Shown here in pieces: positions 36,595 to 45,895 of a stretch of 64,000 bases of DNA (position 1 is the first letter of the stretch; each line of letters opens with the position of its first letter). Below the pieces are notes generated by a model. It had not been told where the DNA came from. It saw nothing but the letters and a program-made list of their open reading frames with translations, and made no database searches. The stretch lies in the NCBI GenBank assembly GCA_027493955.1, contig JAOSJT010000001.1:5173943-5237942 (forward strand), given 5' to 3'. The stretch is from Bacteroidia bacterium (lineage in GTDB: Bacteria; Bacteroidota; Ignavibacteria; SZUA-365). Position numbers and translations under genes: made by a program.

Positions 36595-37509
36595 CTAGAA
36601 TTGGAGTGCGGCGGTAAGACTGAGATTATCCTGTTCACCGAAGCTGTAGTCGGCGGCAACCAGGACGAAATCGAACAGCGTCATGGCCGCACCGAGGCTG
36701 AAGCGAAGGTTTCTCCGTCGGAAATCAAGATCGATGCGTCCGGAGGGTACGAGAGGATCGGTGGACACATATTCGTAGCCGACGTTGATTTGATACGCTT
36801 CGTAACCGAGCCCACCGTAGATGGTCACGGCTTCGGCATCGACGCTGATCTGTGCCATACCCGCCATGGAGGTGCCGTCAACCATGTCACCCAGTTGGAA
36901 CTGATGGTAGGCCGCGATAAAGGCCAGGTCGAAAGGCAGTTCCGCGAAGTAGGTCGGTGCATGTTTTATCCCGATTCCGTAAAAGCTCACCTTTCCTAGC
37001 TCGGTCGTGTAGGTAACAGGTGGTAGCCCGCGAAAGAGCAACTCGGTTCCGAGTACGGAGCCGATGCTGAGTTGGGGCATGACAAAGAAGACATTGGAGA
37101 AATCCGCACCGTCCGGAAGCACGATTTCCTGCGGGACGTTTGGATCGGAGGAGCGGAGCACCGCGCCTTTGCCGCCCGCGATAGTCGCAGTGGTAATGGT
37201 ACCCGGGAAGCCGAGCTGCGTAAGTTCGGCTGGCAATTTGGCCATGAACTCGCGCTGTTCCTCCGGTATGTATGTGTTGATGAAGCTTCCGCCGAGCCGC
37301 AGGGTCAGTCCGCTGTCGATTTTCGCCGTGTGCGAGAGCGCGCTATTGATAGTGTAGCCGACCGCATCAACAGCCGGGCGCAAGTAGTCGCGGGCGAGTT
37401 CCTTGATGCCCAATTGTTCGACGAGGCTCGGCAGAGATTGTGCCTGGACAGAGGTTGAGGTCAACGTTACGAATACGCACAGGCAAAAACCGATGGAAAT
37501 GTGTCGCAT
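36595..37509 (-). CDS. Exported beta-barrel-like protein, DUF6588-like (copy 1)
   Basis: 304 residues from the ATG at 37509; the ORF continues upstream only as a shadow of adk. MRHISIGFCLCVFVTLTSTSVQAQ is the signal peptide. The mature protein shows FVMPQLSIGSVLGTELLFRGLPPV, GKVSFYGIGIKHAPTYFAELPFDLAFIAAYHQFQLGD and ends FDFVLVAADYSFGEQDNLSLTAALQF, a likely beta-barrel with a terminal Phe. The two neighbouring copies share these segments, so they arose by duplication. The start overlaps the end of adk, and GAAAGG lies upstream inside adk, so the pair is probably expressed from the adk transcript. Confidence 0.75.
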   Translation of the reverse strand: MRHISIGFCLCVFVTLTSTSVQAQSLPSLVEQLGIKELARDYLRPAVDAVGYTINSALSHTAKIDSGLTLRLGGSFINTYIPEEQREFMAKLPAELTQLGFPGTITTATIAGGKGAVLRSSDPNVPQEIVLPDGADFSNVFFVMPQLSIGSVLGTELLFRGLPPVTYTTELGKVSFYGIGIKHAPTYFAELPFDLAFIAAYHQFQLGDMVDGTSMAGMAQISVDAEAVTIYGGLGYEAYQINVGYEYVSTDPLVPSGRIDLDFRRRNLRFSLGAAMTLFDFVLVAADYSFGEQDNLSLTAALQF

Positions 37510-37510
37510 T

Positions 37511-38074
37511 TCAGCCTTTCTTTCTGGCTTCAATCTCAGCGGCGATACGATTCGTGATTTCCTCGATGGAGCCGACACCCACGATGTCCACCAGCAGCCC
37601 TTTTGCGCGGTAGTATCCCGCAATAGGTTCGGTCGTTTCGTGGTAAATTCGAAGGCGCTTTCGCACCGTGTCTTCGGAATCGTCGCTGCGGCCGCGGTAC
37701 ATGAGGCGGCCGATGATTTCATCGTCGGGCACCTTCAGACGCAGGACGGCGATGATGGGTCCTCCATGTTCGATGAGCATCTCCTCAAGAGCCTCGGCCT
37801 GATCGGGTGTACGTGGAAAGCCATCGAGCAGGAAGCCGCCGGCTGTGTCCGGTTGAAACAGACGTTCCCGCACCATGGCATTGGTGACGGCATCCGATAC
37901 GAGTTCGCCCGATTCCGATGCCTGTTTGGCGGCAATACCGAGAGGCGTACCTCCACGAATGTGTTCGCGGAACAGGTCTCCGGTGGAAATGTGCGGAATA
38001 TGATATCGCTCTGAAATGAACTGCGCCTGGGTCCCTTTCCCGGCTCCCGGGGGACCAAAGATCAGCAAACGCAT
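37511..38074 (-). CDS. adk: Adenylate kinase
   Basis: 187 residues. The P-loop GPPGAGKGT (7-15), STGDLFREHIRGGTPLG, LLDGFPRTPDQAEAL and the R-rich GRLMYRGRSDDSEDTVRKRL are all as in the family. The LID is the short type without a zinc finger, as in many Bacteroidota. It balances AMP, ADP and ATP. GAGGA precedes the ATG by five bases. Two exported beta-barrel-like proteins follow directly, an odd pairing. The 260 bases upstream, before rlmN, show no gene and no strong promoter. Confidence 0.97.
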   Translation of the reverse strand: MRLLIFGPPGAGKGTQAQFISERYHIPHISTGDLFREHIRGGTPLGIAAKQASESGELVSDAVTNAMVRERLFQPDTAGGFLLDGFPRTPDQAEALEEMLIEHGGPIIAVLRLKVPDDEIIGRLMYRGRSDDSEDTVRKRLRIYHETTEPIAGYYRAKGLLVDIVGVGSIEEITNRIAAEIEARKKG

Positions 38075-38336
38075 AAAGTCCTCAGTTGGGTGGATAGTAG
38101 CACGGCGGCTGTTGATTGAGCAAAACGGAGTATGCGTATCGGGAATGTAAAGATTTTTTCAGGACGAACCAATCTTTGTCCGCGCAAACAGGGCTGATGC
38201 AGGAAAAAGAAGCCGAATCCCGCACTGCGGACCGGAGAAAGCGGACACTGATCTCACTGGACGCGATGCCGTTGCTTTGCTGATTGAGTCTCGTCTGTCG
38301 GCTGAATGCGAACTTCGGGCATGAGCAGATACGCTT

Positions 38337-39422
38337 TCACGAGGGATGTTGCAGAGACGCAGGCTCACGCAGGGCAAGTTGTCCGCAGGCGGCATCGATG
38401 TCCAATCCCGAGCTGGATCGAAGCATCACGGTGATATTCGAGGCGCGTAATGCATCCGCGAATTCCTCGATGCGCCAGCGTGGCGTCGCTTCGAGAGTTG
38501 TAGCGGCGTCGGTATCCGATGAGACGTCGGCGGGGTGGAATGGTATGATGTTCACCTTTGGAGGAACCCTCCGGGCAATTTTCACCAGACGACGGGCATC
38601 TTCCACACCGTCATTCAGTCCGTTGAAGAGGATATACTCATAGGTGACACGCATGCGGGTTTTGCGATAGTAATACTCTATCGCGTCCATCACCACCGCG
38701 AGCGGGTATTTCTTGTTTATCGGCATCAGTTGCAGACGCAGATCATCCGTGGTGGCGTGGAGGGAAAGAGCGAGTTTAATTTTCCAGCCTTCATCGGCCA
38801 TGCGTCGTATGCCTTCCACCATCCCTGCCGTGGAGAGGGTGATACGACTTGCGGCGATTCCGCCGGTTTTTTCATGGGTGATGATGCCGACCGCACGCAT
38901 GACGTTATCCATGTTCAGCATCGGTTCGCCCATACCCATAAAAACCAGATTGGTGATGCGTGCATCCGTGCGTTTCTGTACCGCCATGTATTGACCGACG
39001 ATTTCGCCGGTCGTCAGATTGCGTTTGAGCTTCATGGATGCCGTAGCGCAGAAACGGCAATCGAGCGGACAACCCACCTGTGTCGAAACGCAGATGGTGA
39101 GGCGGCGCGGCTGATCCCGATCATCGCTTTCGGCAGGGATGAGAACGGTCTCGACAGCGCGACCGTCTTCAAGGCCGAACAGGAATTTTTGCGTACCGTC
39201 CGCACTTGTCTGTTCCTTTCGGACAAGCGGCTTGCGGATGATGTACTTCTCGGAAAGGCTTTCTCGTATCAGTCTGGGAACATTGTGGAATTCGGAGAAA
39301 TCATCGACCCTGCGGTTGTAGAGCCAATAAAAGAGTTGCTCCGCGCGATAGCGCGGCAGTCCGGCTTGGGTACTGGCCTCTTCGAGTTCCGCCAGAGTGT
39401 AGCCGAAAATGTTGTTGTTCAT
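38337..39422 (-). CDS. rlmN: Dual-specificity RNA methyltransferase RlmN
   Basis: 361 residues. The radical SAM cluster motif is Cys118-x3-Cys122-x2-Cys125 (VGCPLDCRFCATA). GMGEPMLNMDNVMRAV, RITLSTAGMVEGIRRM, LALSLHATTDDLRLQLMPINKKYPL and the C-terminal cysteine in LDIDAACGQLA (Cys346) complete the family. It methylates C2 of A2503 in 23S rRNA and A37 in some tRNAs. It is a single gene; 300 bases of repeat-containing DNA lie upstream, with no strong ribosome site. Confidence 0.96.
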   Translation of the reverse strand: MNNNIFGYTLAELEEASTQAGLPRYRAEQLFYWLYNRRVDDFSEFHNVPRLIRESLSEKYIIRKPLVRKEQTSADGTQKFLFGLEDGRAVETVLIPAESDDRDQPRRLTICVSTQVGCPLDCRFCATASMKLKRNLTTGEIVGQYMAVQKRTDARITNLVFMGMGEPMLNMDNVMRAVGIITHEKTGGIAASRITLSTAGMVEGIRRMADEGWKIKLALSLHATTDDLRLQLMPINKKYPLAVVMDAIEYYYRKTRMRVTYEYILFNGLNDGVEDARRLVKIARRVPPKVNIIPFHPADVSSDTDAATTLEATPRWRIEEFADALRASNITVMLRSSSGLDIDAACGQLALREPASLQHPS

Positions 39423-39489
39423 ATTCCGTGTAAGACCGAATGATTACGTATACGATTCGAATAAAATACGCAAATCGTCGTGATTCATG

Positions 39490-39570
39490 AAGTGGGGGGA
39501 TGAAGGGTGAAGGGTGAAGGGTGAAGAGTGAAGGGTGAAGGGTGAGGAGTGAGGCGTGAAGAGGGAAGAG
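39490..39570. repeat. GAAGGGT tandem repeat tract
   Basis: Seven-base units GAAGGGT and variants (GAAGAGT, GAGGAGT, GAGGCGT) are repeated about ten times in tandem between rlmN and maeB. It is a purine-rich member of the same repeat group as the tracts at 1461, 44765 and 53897. Confidence 0.75.
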
Positions 39571-39681
39571 GGAATAACGTTATAATTCTCCTTTTTGTTT
39601 TTTCTTGGAACGAACGGCCCATCGGCCAGAAAGAGTGAGCATGTTTTGTCGAAGGTGTTTCGTCAATCATTCTGACTTGAT

Positions 39682-39706
39682 AAAAAAACCCCGGCGAGAG
39701 CCGGGG
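39682..39706 (-). terminator. Intrinsic terminator after maeB
   Basis: CCCCGGC (39689-39695) pairs with GCCGGGG (39700-39706) around a GAGA loop; the minus-strand transcript then has seven T residues. It lies 30 bases past the maeB stop codon. Confidence 0.9.
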
Positions 39707-39735
39707 CGTAGGTTTTCAAGCGCAGATGGTTGTGA

Positions 39736-42009
39736 TCAGCATTCTGCGGTCCTGTTGCTCGCGGCGTCCACCACGGCGATAGCGATCATGTCCACTATTT
39801 CCTTGACGTCGGAACCGCGCTGGAGGACGTGCACCGATTTGCACATGCCATTGAGGATCGGTCCGATCGGATGTCCACCGCCGATACGTGCGAGCAGCTT
39901 GTATGCGATGTTACCGGAGTTGAGATCCGGGAATATCAGCACATTGGCTCCGCCTTTCAGTTTGCTGAAGGGGAAAATATCATTGATGATATCGGGCACG
40001 ACGGCGGTGTCGGCCTGCATCTCGCCATCCACCATCAGATCAGGTGCACGTTCCTGCACGATTTCCAGCGCCCGCCGAACCTTACGGGGTGAGTCTTCCT
40101 CGGCGTTGCTGCCGAAGTTGCTGTAGGAGAGCATCGCCACGCGCGGAGCGACGTCGAACTTCTTTGCGAGTTCCGCCGCCTGGAGAGTGATGTCGGCAAG
40201 TTCTTCGGCATTGGGATTGATATTGACCGTGGTATCGGCGAGGAAATAGGTCTGGTTTTTCATGGCCATGATATACAGGCCAGAAACCTTATTGTAGCGC
40301 TTGTCGCGCCCGATGATTTCGAGTGCGGGACGGATGGTGTCCGGATAATGGGAAGTATAGCCGGAAATCATGCCATCGGCATCACCCTGATACACCATCA
40401 TCGCGGCGAAATAATTGTTCAGGTACTTGATGCGCTGACGGGCATAGTACGCGGTGATGCCCTTGCGGTGACGGAGACGATGATATTCCTGGATATAGAA
40501 ATCGGTTTTTTCGCAGGATTGCGGATTGATCATCTCGACTCCTTCGAGATCGATGCTGTGTTCTTCTGCCACGGCGCGGATCCGTTCTTCCCGGCCAAGC
40601 AATACCGGCAGAGCGATGCCTTCTTCGACCGCGATTTGTGCGGCTTTGATGACTCGTGCTTCTTCGCCTTCAGCGAGGACGATGCGCTTCGGCGTCGCGG
40701 CCGCCTTCCTGTACATGGGCGCCATGATCGCCTGGGTCCGTCCCATGCGTATGTCGAGGTTGAGTTTGTACTCCTCGAAATTCGCGATCGGCTTTGTCGC
40801 CACCCCGGTTTCCATCGCGGCTTTCGCTACGGCGGGCGCCACCCAGGTCAGTACGCGGGGGTCGAAGGGTTTGGGGATGATGTAGGTGGGGCCGAAGGAC
40901 ATTTCCTTCACACCATAGGCCCGTTTCACGGCGTCAGGCACTTCCTCTTTGGCGAGAGCCGCCAGAGCGTAGGAGGCCGCCTGTTTCATGGCTTCGTTGA
41001 TCGCCGTTGCCTGCACGTCCAAAGCGCCGCGGAAAATGAAGGGGAAGCCCAGGACATTATTGACCTGATTCGGATAGTCCGAACGTCCGGTGGCCATGAT
41101 TACGTCGCCCCGCGCTGCGGTGGCATCCTCATACGTGATTTCCGGATCGGGATTTGCCATTGCGAAGATGACGGGATTCGGGGCCATGCTGCGTACCATA
41201 TCCTGATTCACGACGCCGCCCTTGGAGAGGCCGAGGAAGACGTCGGCACCGACAAAGGCATCCTCGAGCGTTCGCGCGGAGGTATCGGCGGCCATGTCCT
41301 CCTTGAATTCATTCATATGCTCCGTACGGCCTTTGTAGATCACACCGGCGGTATCGCACATAATGACGTTTTCCTTTTTCACGCCGAGACTGATATGGAA
41401 TTTCGCGCAGGCGATGCCGGAGGCGCCGGCGCCGTTATAGACCACCTTGATGTCTTCCAGTTTTTTACCGACGAGCTCGCACGCGTTGATGAGCGCGGCG
41501 CCGCTGATAATGGCGGTTCCGTGCTGATCATCGTGGAAGACGGGTATTTTCATTGTGCGCTTCAACTCCTCTTCGATGTAGAAGCAGTCCGGGCCCTTGA
41601 TGTCTTCGAGGTTGATGCCGCCGAAGGTCGGTTCGAGAACCTGACAGACACGAATGACCTCGTTGATGTCCTTGCTGTTCAGTTCGATGTCGAAAACATC
41701 GATATCGGCGAAGGTTTTAAAGAGCACACCTTTCCCCTCCATTACCGGCTTGCCGGCGGCGGCGCCGATGTCGCCGAGACCGAGGACGGCCGTGCCGTTG
41801 GAAATCACGGCGACGAGATTCCCTTTCGCGGTGTACTCGAATACTTTGGATTCATCTTTCTCGATTTCACGGCAGGGTTCGGCCACGCCGGGCGTGTAGG
41901 CCAGCGAAAGATCGCGTTGCGTCACGCATGGTTTTGTGGTGACGACCTCGATCTTTCCCTTGCGCCCCATGCTGTGATATTCGAGCGCATCTTCCTTGCT
42001 GATTTTCAT
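39736..42009 (-). CDS. maeB: NADP-dependent malic enzyme with phosphotransacetylase domain
   Basis: 757 residues, the usual MaeB length. The malic enzyme part (1-~420) shows [78 protein letters not shown] (NADP fold) and [16 protein letters not shown]. The C-terminal part (~430-757) is a phosphate acetyltransferase-like domain: [63 protein letters not shown], thought to be regulatory, for instance through acetyl-CoA binding. It decarboxylates malate to pyruvate with NADPH. GGAGAGAG precedes the ATG and a good terminator follows, so it is a single-gene unit. Confidence 0.96.
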   Translation of the reverse strand: MKISKEDALEYHSMGRKGKIEVVTTKPCVTQRDLSLAYTPGVAEPCREIEKDESKVFEYTAKGNLVAVISNGTAVLGLGDIGAAAGKPVMEGKGVLFKTFADIDVFDIELNSKDINEVIRVCQVLEPTFGGINLEDIKGPDCFYIEEELKRTMKIPVFHDDQHGTAIISGAALINACELVGKKLEDIKVVYNGAGASGIACAKFHISLGVKKENVIMCDTAGVIYKGRTEHMNEFKEDMAADTSARTLEDAFVGADVFLGLSKGGVVNQDMVRSMAPNPVIFAMANPDPEITYEDATAARGDVIMATGRSDYPNQVNNVLGFPFIFRGALDVQATAINEAMKQAASYALAALAKEEVPDAVKRAYGVKEMSFGPTYIIPKPFDPRVLTWVAPAVAKAAMETGVATKPIANFEEYKLNLDIRMGRTQAIMAPMYRKAAATPKRIVLAEGEEARVIKAAQIAVEEGIALPVLLGREERIRAVAEEHSIDLEGVEMINPQSCEKTDFYIQEYHRLRHRKGITAYYARQRIKYLNNYFAAMMVYQGDADGMISGYTSHYPDTIRPALEIIGRDKRYNKVSGLYIMAMKNQTYFLADTTVNINPNAEELADITLQAAELAKKFDVAPRVAMLSYSNFGSNAEEDSPRKVRRALEIVQERAPDLMVDGEMQADTAVVPDIINDIFPFSKLKGGANVLIFPDLNSGNIAYKLLARIGGGHPIGPILNGMCKSVHVLQRGSDVKEIVDMIAIAVVDAASNRTAEC

Positions 42010-42530
42010 GAACTCTCTCCAGTAACAGTGAATTGAGGTGCTCTATCGTCTATGCTCGGACGATGTCGGATTCTGCAACGAACACTATGGAAAGGCAAGG
42101 TAGTAAAAAACCGGCAGGGGTGAAAATCGGACGCCGTATGCAAGTACACGATTTTACTCCTTATGCTCTCCAGCGCTGGTGACCCATGTTCGTTCGGACG
42201 CACCCGACGCCTGAGAAGCGGGTTGACCGTATGCGCACTCGTCCCTGCCCGGCACGTTGCTGAACATCTTCAGACGAACGCAGCAGGAAAACCGTTTTGA
42301 TCGTGGGTGGGTAGTGCGACCTCACGGTACAGCGAGCTGTTGCAGCGATGTCACTGCGCAATCGCGTTCGGGCATCCCTTCCGAGCGCTTGCTGTCGGGT
42401 AGAGCGGGACGGAGGGCGGTAGGTCTCAGCTGAAAGTGAAAGGAACTGAAAATCTGCCTTTCCCCCGGTTTGCGCGAAGGGTACATTGTTGTTTCCATAT
42501 TCCTGATCATGTTCATAATGGGAGCAAAGC
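42010..42530. other. Intergenic region of ~520 bases, no clear gene
   Basis: This gap lies upstream of both maeB and the RAYT-like gene. Several short frames exist on both strands but none has a family signature. REP-like inverted repeats, which usually flank RAYT genes, were looked for; only weak imperfect ones are visible near 42230-42300. GGGAG lies seven bases before the ATG at 42531. Confidence 0.35.
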
Positions 42531-43379
42531 ATGAACGACACAGGACAATTCAATGAAAAACGACTTCCCGGTCACGATTACTCTCGGCCCGGGACCTATC
42601 ACCTGGTTTTCGAAGTCGGTGCTCACGCGTCGACCTTTGGCAGCATGAAGAAGGGGGTAATGACACTCAATGCGTACGGAGAGATTTTCCTGAGTGTTCT
42701 CGGCCTCGCATTGCAGATTTTTTCCTGCCTGCGTCTCGACGCCATGGACATTCGACCGACAAGTATTGAGTTGGTGGTAAGCATTTTGAAATGGCGGAAG
42801 CCGTTAATGAAGTGCTTCGCTTCGAAAGACGAGCGCTGGCATTATCGTCGCACGATGACGATATCGTCGTTCGCCGGGTATCTGAAGATGAACAGTGGAC
42901 GCGGCATCAACAGAAGGCGCAAGAGGAGCGGGACGCATTTCTGGGCCCTGGGTTTCAAGGATCGTGTTTTGAAGGACAAAGCCGAGATCAACGATACCAT
43001 CGCGCGTTTACGAGCGGGTTTCACTCTGGTGCGGTGTTCACGGAATCCCGCTGCCGACGGCAAGCGCGCCAGAACACTTTGTAGCGCTGTGATCTCGGCA
43101 CTTGGAAACTCCGTGGATGCGGCTTTCGGGGCACTGTACAGTGGCGGACCGACAGTAGCTGCGACGCTTGAAGCACCCGGATTGCCGTTCGATACCATGT
43201 TGTTGGGAAGGGCGCTGTTTTTGAACAGTTCGCTTCTGCGGCCGGAGTCCGCTCATGCTGCGTTGTCGGGCGACGGACGGAATGAAGTGACGGGTGCGCA
43301 TGGAGGTCGCACTCCGGAGCCGTTGATCATCGGGATCGGGCCGGGGCGCATCGTTTTTCCCGTGCCGACTGACTGCTGA
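42531..43379 (+). pseudogene. Degenerate RAYT-like (REP-associated tyrosine transposase) gene
   Basis: The frame encodes 282 residues. KRLPGHDYSRPGTYHLVFEVGAH near residue 10 and YLKMNSGRGINRRRKRSGTHFWALGFKDRVLKDKAEIND (~118-156) match the start and middle of Y1/HUH transposases of the RAYT group. The catalytic HxH stretch, usually in a LDAxVVMPNHxHGI context, is replaced by LDAMDIRPTSIELVV, and the usual tyrosine-bearing ARRYIxxNP segment reads IARLRAGF. The last ~115 residues match nothing I recognise. A good ribosome site remains. The most likely reading is an inactive relic that kept an open frame; a diverged domesticated protein is the alternative. No flanking REP pair is clear. Confidence 0.5.
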
Positions 43380-43730
43380 GTGCATTTTATGCGCGCCGAC
43401 GGGCGCGGAAGGGAGATATCACCGGGGCGGGCAGGCCTGTGCGGGGATGCGGAGCGTTATTATCTGAGTGCTGAAGGGTCGTTTTTTGTGTAGCTGAGGG
43501 TGAGATTGACTGGCGGGGAGGGTCCGGGGAGGGCGAATACAGCTCGGAGGACATATCGGAGTGGGTGGTCTGGTTTATTGAGTATAAAATTTCGATTCAT
43601 GAATCGAAAGAAGTTGCCCCGGAACTCCCGCCCCGGCCATTCCCGCCCAAAATCTCCTTCCCAGACGCCACACCTCCGCCCTCCCTCCCGGATACCGATC
43701 ACATCCCCCCGCAATCCGGCTCTCGTCCAT
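43380..43730. other. Intergenic region with a 20 bp palindrome
   Basis: About 350 bases between the RAYT-like gene and the convergent glycosyltransferase gene. The only clear feature is a perfect 20 bp palindrome at 43590-43609 (TTTCGATTCA and its complement). The stretch 43620-43730 is rich in CCCGCC/TCCC runs. No gene is supported. Confidence 0.5.
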
Positions 43731-44759
43731 TCACTCAGCCATCTCCATCACCGCTTCCAGCACCCTCTCCACGGAAATATTCTCCATGCAGCGGAAGTGT
43801 CCCTTCGGACAGGAACGCCGTCCGATGAACGTACACGGCCGGCACGACAATCCGGCAACCTCGATTACCGAAGCGCGGCTGTTATAGGGATAAAAACCAA
43901 ACTCCCGAACAGTGCTTCCAAATATCGCCGTTACCGGCCGCCGCACTGCCGTCGCCATGTGCATCAGTCCGCTGTCGTTTGCTGCGACAACGGCGCAACG
44001 TTCAAGCAGCGCCGCCGTCTCTATCAGCGTTGTGGTACCGCAAAACGAGAAGACGCGGGAAGGATCAACCGCTTGCAGCGCCTGACCGGCTTCCGCGTCC
44101 TCGGCAGATCCGAGAACCGCAACCGCGAAACCACGTTCGAGCAGCAGTGTGGTGAGGCGCAGGTACTTCGCCAGAGGCCAGCGCTTGGTGAAATGGCGGG
44201 AGCCGGGGCACAGTCCGATGATCCGGGTCTGAGCGTCCCACCCCCGGGCGCACAGCCGGACGAGCGTGTCCTCCCGAAGCTCGTCCGGATAGAACAGCTC
44301 GCAGCCCCGCTCATCCGGCGCGACGCCGTAGCGCGAGGCCGTTTCGATATAGCGTTCAGGCACGGGCATGACCGCACCGTACCAATTCAGGTGCGTGCTC
44401 ACCAGCAGCAGGCGCCGCAGAGCCCGCTTGTCCACGTGGTGAATATTCCTGCTCACACCGTTCCGGATGATGCGCGTCCGCAGATGGTGATGCAAGTCGA
44501 ACACTGCGTCATAGCCCTCGGCGCCGAGAGCCAGGTTGAGTGTTTCCAGCGCTTTTCTGCCGTGCGCCACATCCACCGTGATCAGCTTGTCGATGTTCGG
44601 ATTCCACCGCACGAGATCCGCATATTCTTTCCGCACGACGAAATGCAGCTCCGTCTCCGGATACCGCGCCTTGAACACGCGCAGAAACGGCGAAGTCAGA
44701 ACAATGTCGCCGATGGAGCTGAGACGTATGACGAGGACTTTCGAGAGGGGAGGGGGCAT
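43731..44759 (-). CDS. Glycosyltransferase family 9 (heptosyltransferase-like)
   Basis: 342 residues from the ATG at 44759; the open frame continues to 45320 only through repeat DNA. The N-terminus KVLVIRLSSIGDIVLTSPFLRVFKARYP is the GT9 signature, followed by YDAVFDLHHHLRTRIIRN, IIGLCPGSRHFTKRWPLAKYLRL, VVAANDSGLMHMATAVRRPVTAIFGST and a cysteine-rich LSCRPCTFIGRRSCPKGHFRCM. These enzymes add ADP-heptose to the lipopolysaccharide core; the sugar could differ here. No other LPS genes are adjacent. The region before the ATG is a long pyrimidine-rich repeat tract without a ribosome site. Confidence 0.9.
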   Translation of the reverse strand: MPPPLSKVLVIRLSSIGDIVLTSPFLRVFKARYPETELHFVVRKEYADLVRWNPNIDKLITVDVAHGRKALETLNLALGAEGYDAVFDLHHHLRTRIIRNGVSRNIHHVDKRALRRLLLVSTHLNWYGAVMPVPERYIETASRYGVAPDERGCELFYPDELREDTLVRLCARGWDAQTRIIGLCPGSRHFTKRWPLAKYLRLTTLLLERGFAVAVLGSAEDAEAGQALQAVDPSRVFSFCGTTTLIETAALLERCAVVAANDSGLMHMATAVRRPVTAIFGSTVREFGFYPYNSRASVIEVAGLSCRPCTFIGRRSCPKGHFRCMENISVERVLEAVMEMAE

Positions 44760-44764
44760 GGTTG

Positions 44765-44960
44765 CGAGGGAGAGTAAAGAGTGAAGAGTAAAGAGTAAAG
44801 AGTCGTAAAAAAAAAAGGTGAAAAGGGGAAAAGGTGAAAGGGTGAAAGGGTGAAAAGGTGAAAAGGTGAAAAGGTGAAAAGGGGAAAAGGTGAAAAGCGT
44901 GCGTTTTATCTGTTCTGGTGCAATCGTAATTCGTAATTCGTAACTCGTACATCGCGAAAT
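44765..44960. repeat. Purine-rich GTGAAAAGG / TAAAGAG tract upstream of the GT9 gene
   Basis: 44765-44805 repeats TAAAGAG and GAAGAG units; 44815-44900 repeats GTGAAAAG about ten times; 44925-44960 carries AATTCGTAATTCGTAACTCGT units. Read in the minus-strand sense this whole block is the leader of the glycosyltransferase gene. Confidence 0.75.
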
Positions 44961-44980
44961 GTTTCCGTGAAAGGCAAGGT

Positions 44981-45184
44981 AGCGACCCCGCTGCTGTGGT
45001 TCAAGCGCCGGGGCTCCCAACCCGCGATTTCCGGGCGTAAGGACGGCGGGGCGCAGAGCGCAGAGCGCAGAGCGCTTAGCGACCTCTTCCCGAAACCGCG
45101 ATGATATTGGCGACGAGTGTGTTCTTTGCGTCCTGGCGCCTTGGCGTCTTTGCGTTGATTTCCCCTGAGGCGCAGGAAGAATGA
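44981..45184 (+). repeat. Long intergenic repeat, copy 1 (~204 bp)
   Basis: Nearly identical, in the same orientation, to 52419-52615. It begins AGCGACCCCGCTGCTGTGG and ends GCGCAGGAAGAATGA; copy 1 has one more seven-base GCGCAGA unit than copy 2. Inside are a tandem GCGCAGA run and a TTTGCGTCCTGGCGCCTTGG segment. It has no convincing reading frame and no transposase. Confidence 0.8.
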
Positions 45185-45744
45185 ATAGCAAAGGCGCAGA
45201 GGGGGATTGTAACAGTTTCTCGAAGCCGCGATGATGTCGGCGACGGGTGTCTTTACGTCTTGGCGATGGCATTCCCTGTGCCCCGGAGGGGAAACAGAGA
45301 GGCGTGCGAGGTGTACGCAAACACTACAGAAAGAAAATACCGATTTATATTGCATATTATTGTGCAGCCTTGGTACTTTGCCGCGGTGAGGATGTACCAC
45401 CTTCTCTCGGATAGTGGAATGAGTGGTTTCGAGCGCTTCTTTGGAAATCGATGTCGGGCGGGGAGAATACGCAAAGGGATTGCATTGTCCGATAAACGTC
45501 CGGGTTGCGTCTCGCCTCCAATCCGCATTGTGCCTCCTTACGCCAGGGTATCAGATCATTCGCCCGTGTGTGCTCTCCTTTCCTTCGTGCCAGAGATCCC
45601 GCGCCATCATCGACGCGACGCCTCTGCGGCTTTTCCCTTCTCACCCGTTACCTCTTCCTGGTATTCCGTCGCTTCATGGCGGAGACGGGATTCACATTTC
45701 TCCTTTCAAACCAATTTCAGTACCACTCACCTGAGGAGAACCTT
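45185..45744. other. Intergenic region with repeat fragments, no clear gene
   Basis: 45210-45290 holds a decayed piece of the long repeat (CGAAGCCGCGATGATGTCGGCGAC, then GTCTTGGCGATGGC). An AT-rich stretch near 45340-45370 could hold a promoter for the genes to the right but the boxes are weak. The frame from 45260 to 45748 has no family features and is not supported. Confidence 0.4.
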
Positions 45745-45855
45745 ATGACGTTCAACGAACCCGAGGTAACGCAGGTCGCAAGGCCGCAAGGCCGCAAGGG
45801 CTGGCATGATTTTTGCATCGGAGCCCTGCCTGAATCCACCGTGCAGCACGCCTGA
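45745..45855 (+). CDS. Small open frame (36 residues), unknown
   Basis: The ATG at 45745 has GAGGAG seven bases upstream, one of the best ribosome sites in the region. The peptide starts MTFNEPEVTQVARPQGRKGW and ends STVQHA. It matches no family I know. It may be the broken front of a gene, a leader peptide, or chance; the strong start site is the only support. It lies just before the signal-peptide fragment and lipoprotein copies. Confidence 0.35.
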   Translation: MTFNEPEVTQVARPQGRKGWHDFCIGALPESTVQHA

Positions 45856-45895
45856 CGCTGCTCCCGCCGCGACGTCTCGTGGCGGACTATCCCGC

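Noticed and set aside
39490..39570. Tandem repeats considered as a CRISPR array
   Set aside because: Units are seven bases, contiguous and degenerate, with no spacers and no cas genes.
40348..42036. Long plus-strand open frame (562 codons) over maeB
   Set aside because: Shadow of the malic enzyme gene caused by codon bias; no motif and low-complexity composition.
44760..45320. N-terminal extension of the GT9 gene
   Set aside because: The added residues (FTFSPFHLF-type) come from the GTGAAAAGG repeats; the GT9 fold starts at the ATG at 44759.
45260..45748. Open frame of 162 codons
   Set aside because: No family match, no ribosome site, composition like neighbouring non-coding repeat DNA.
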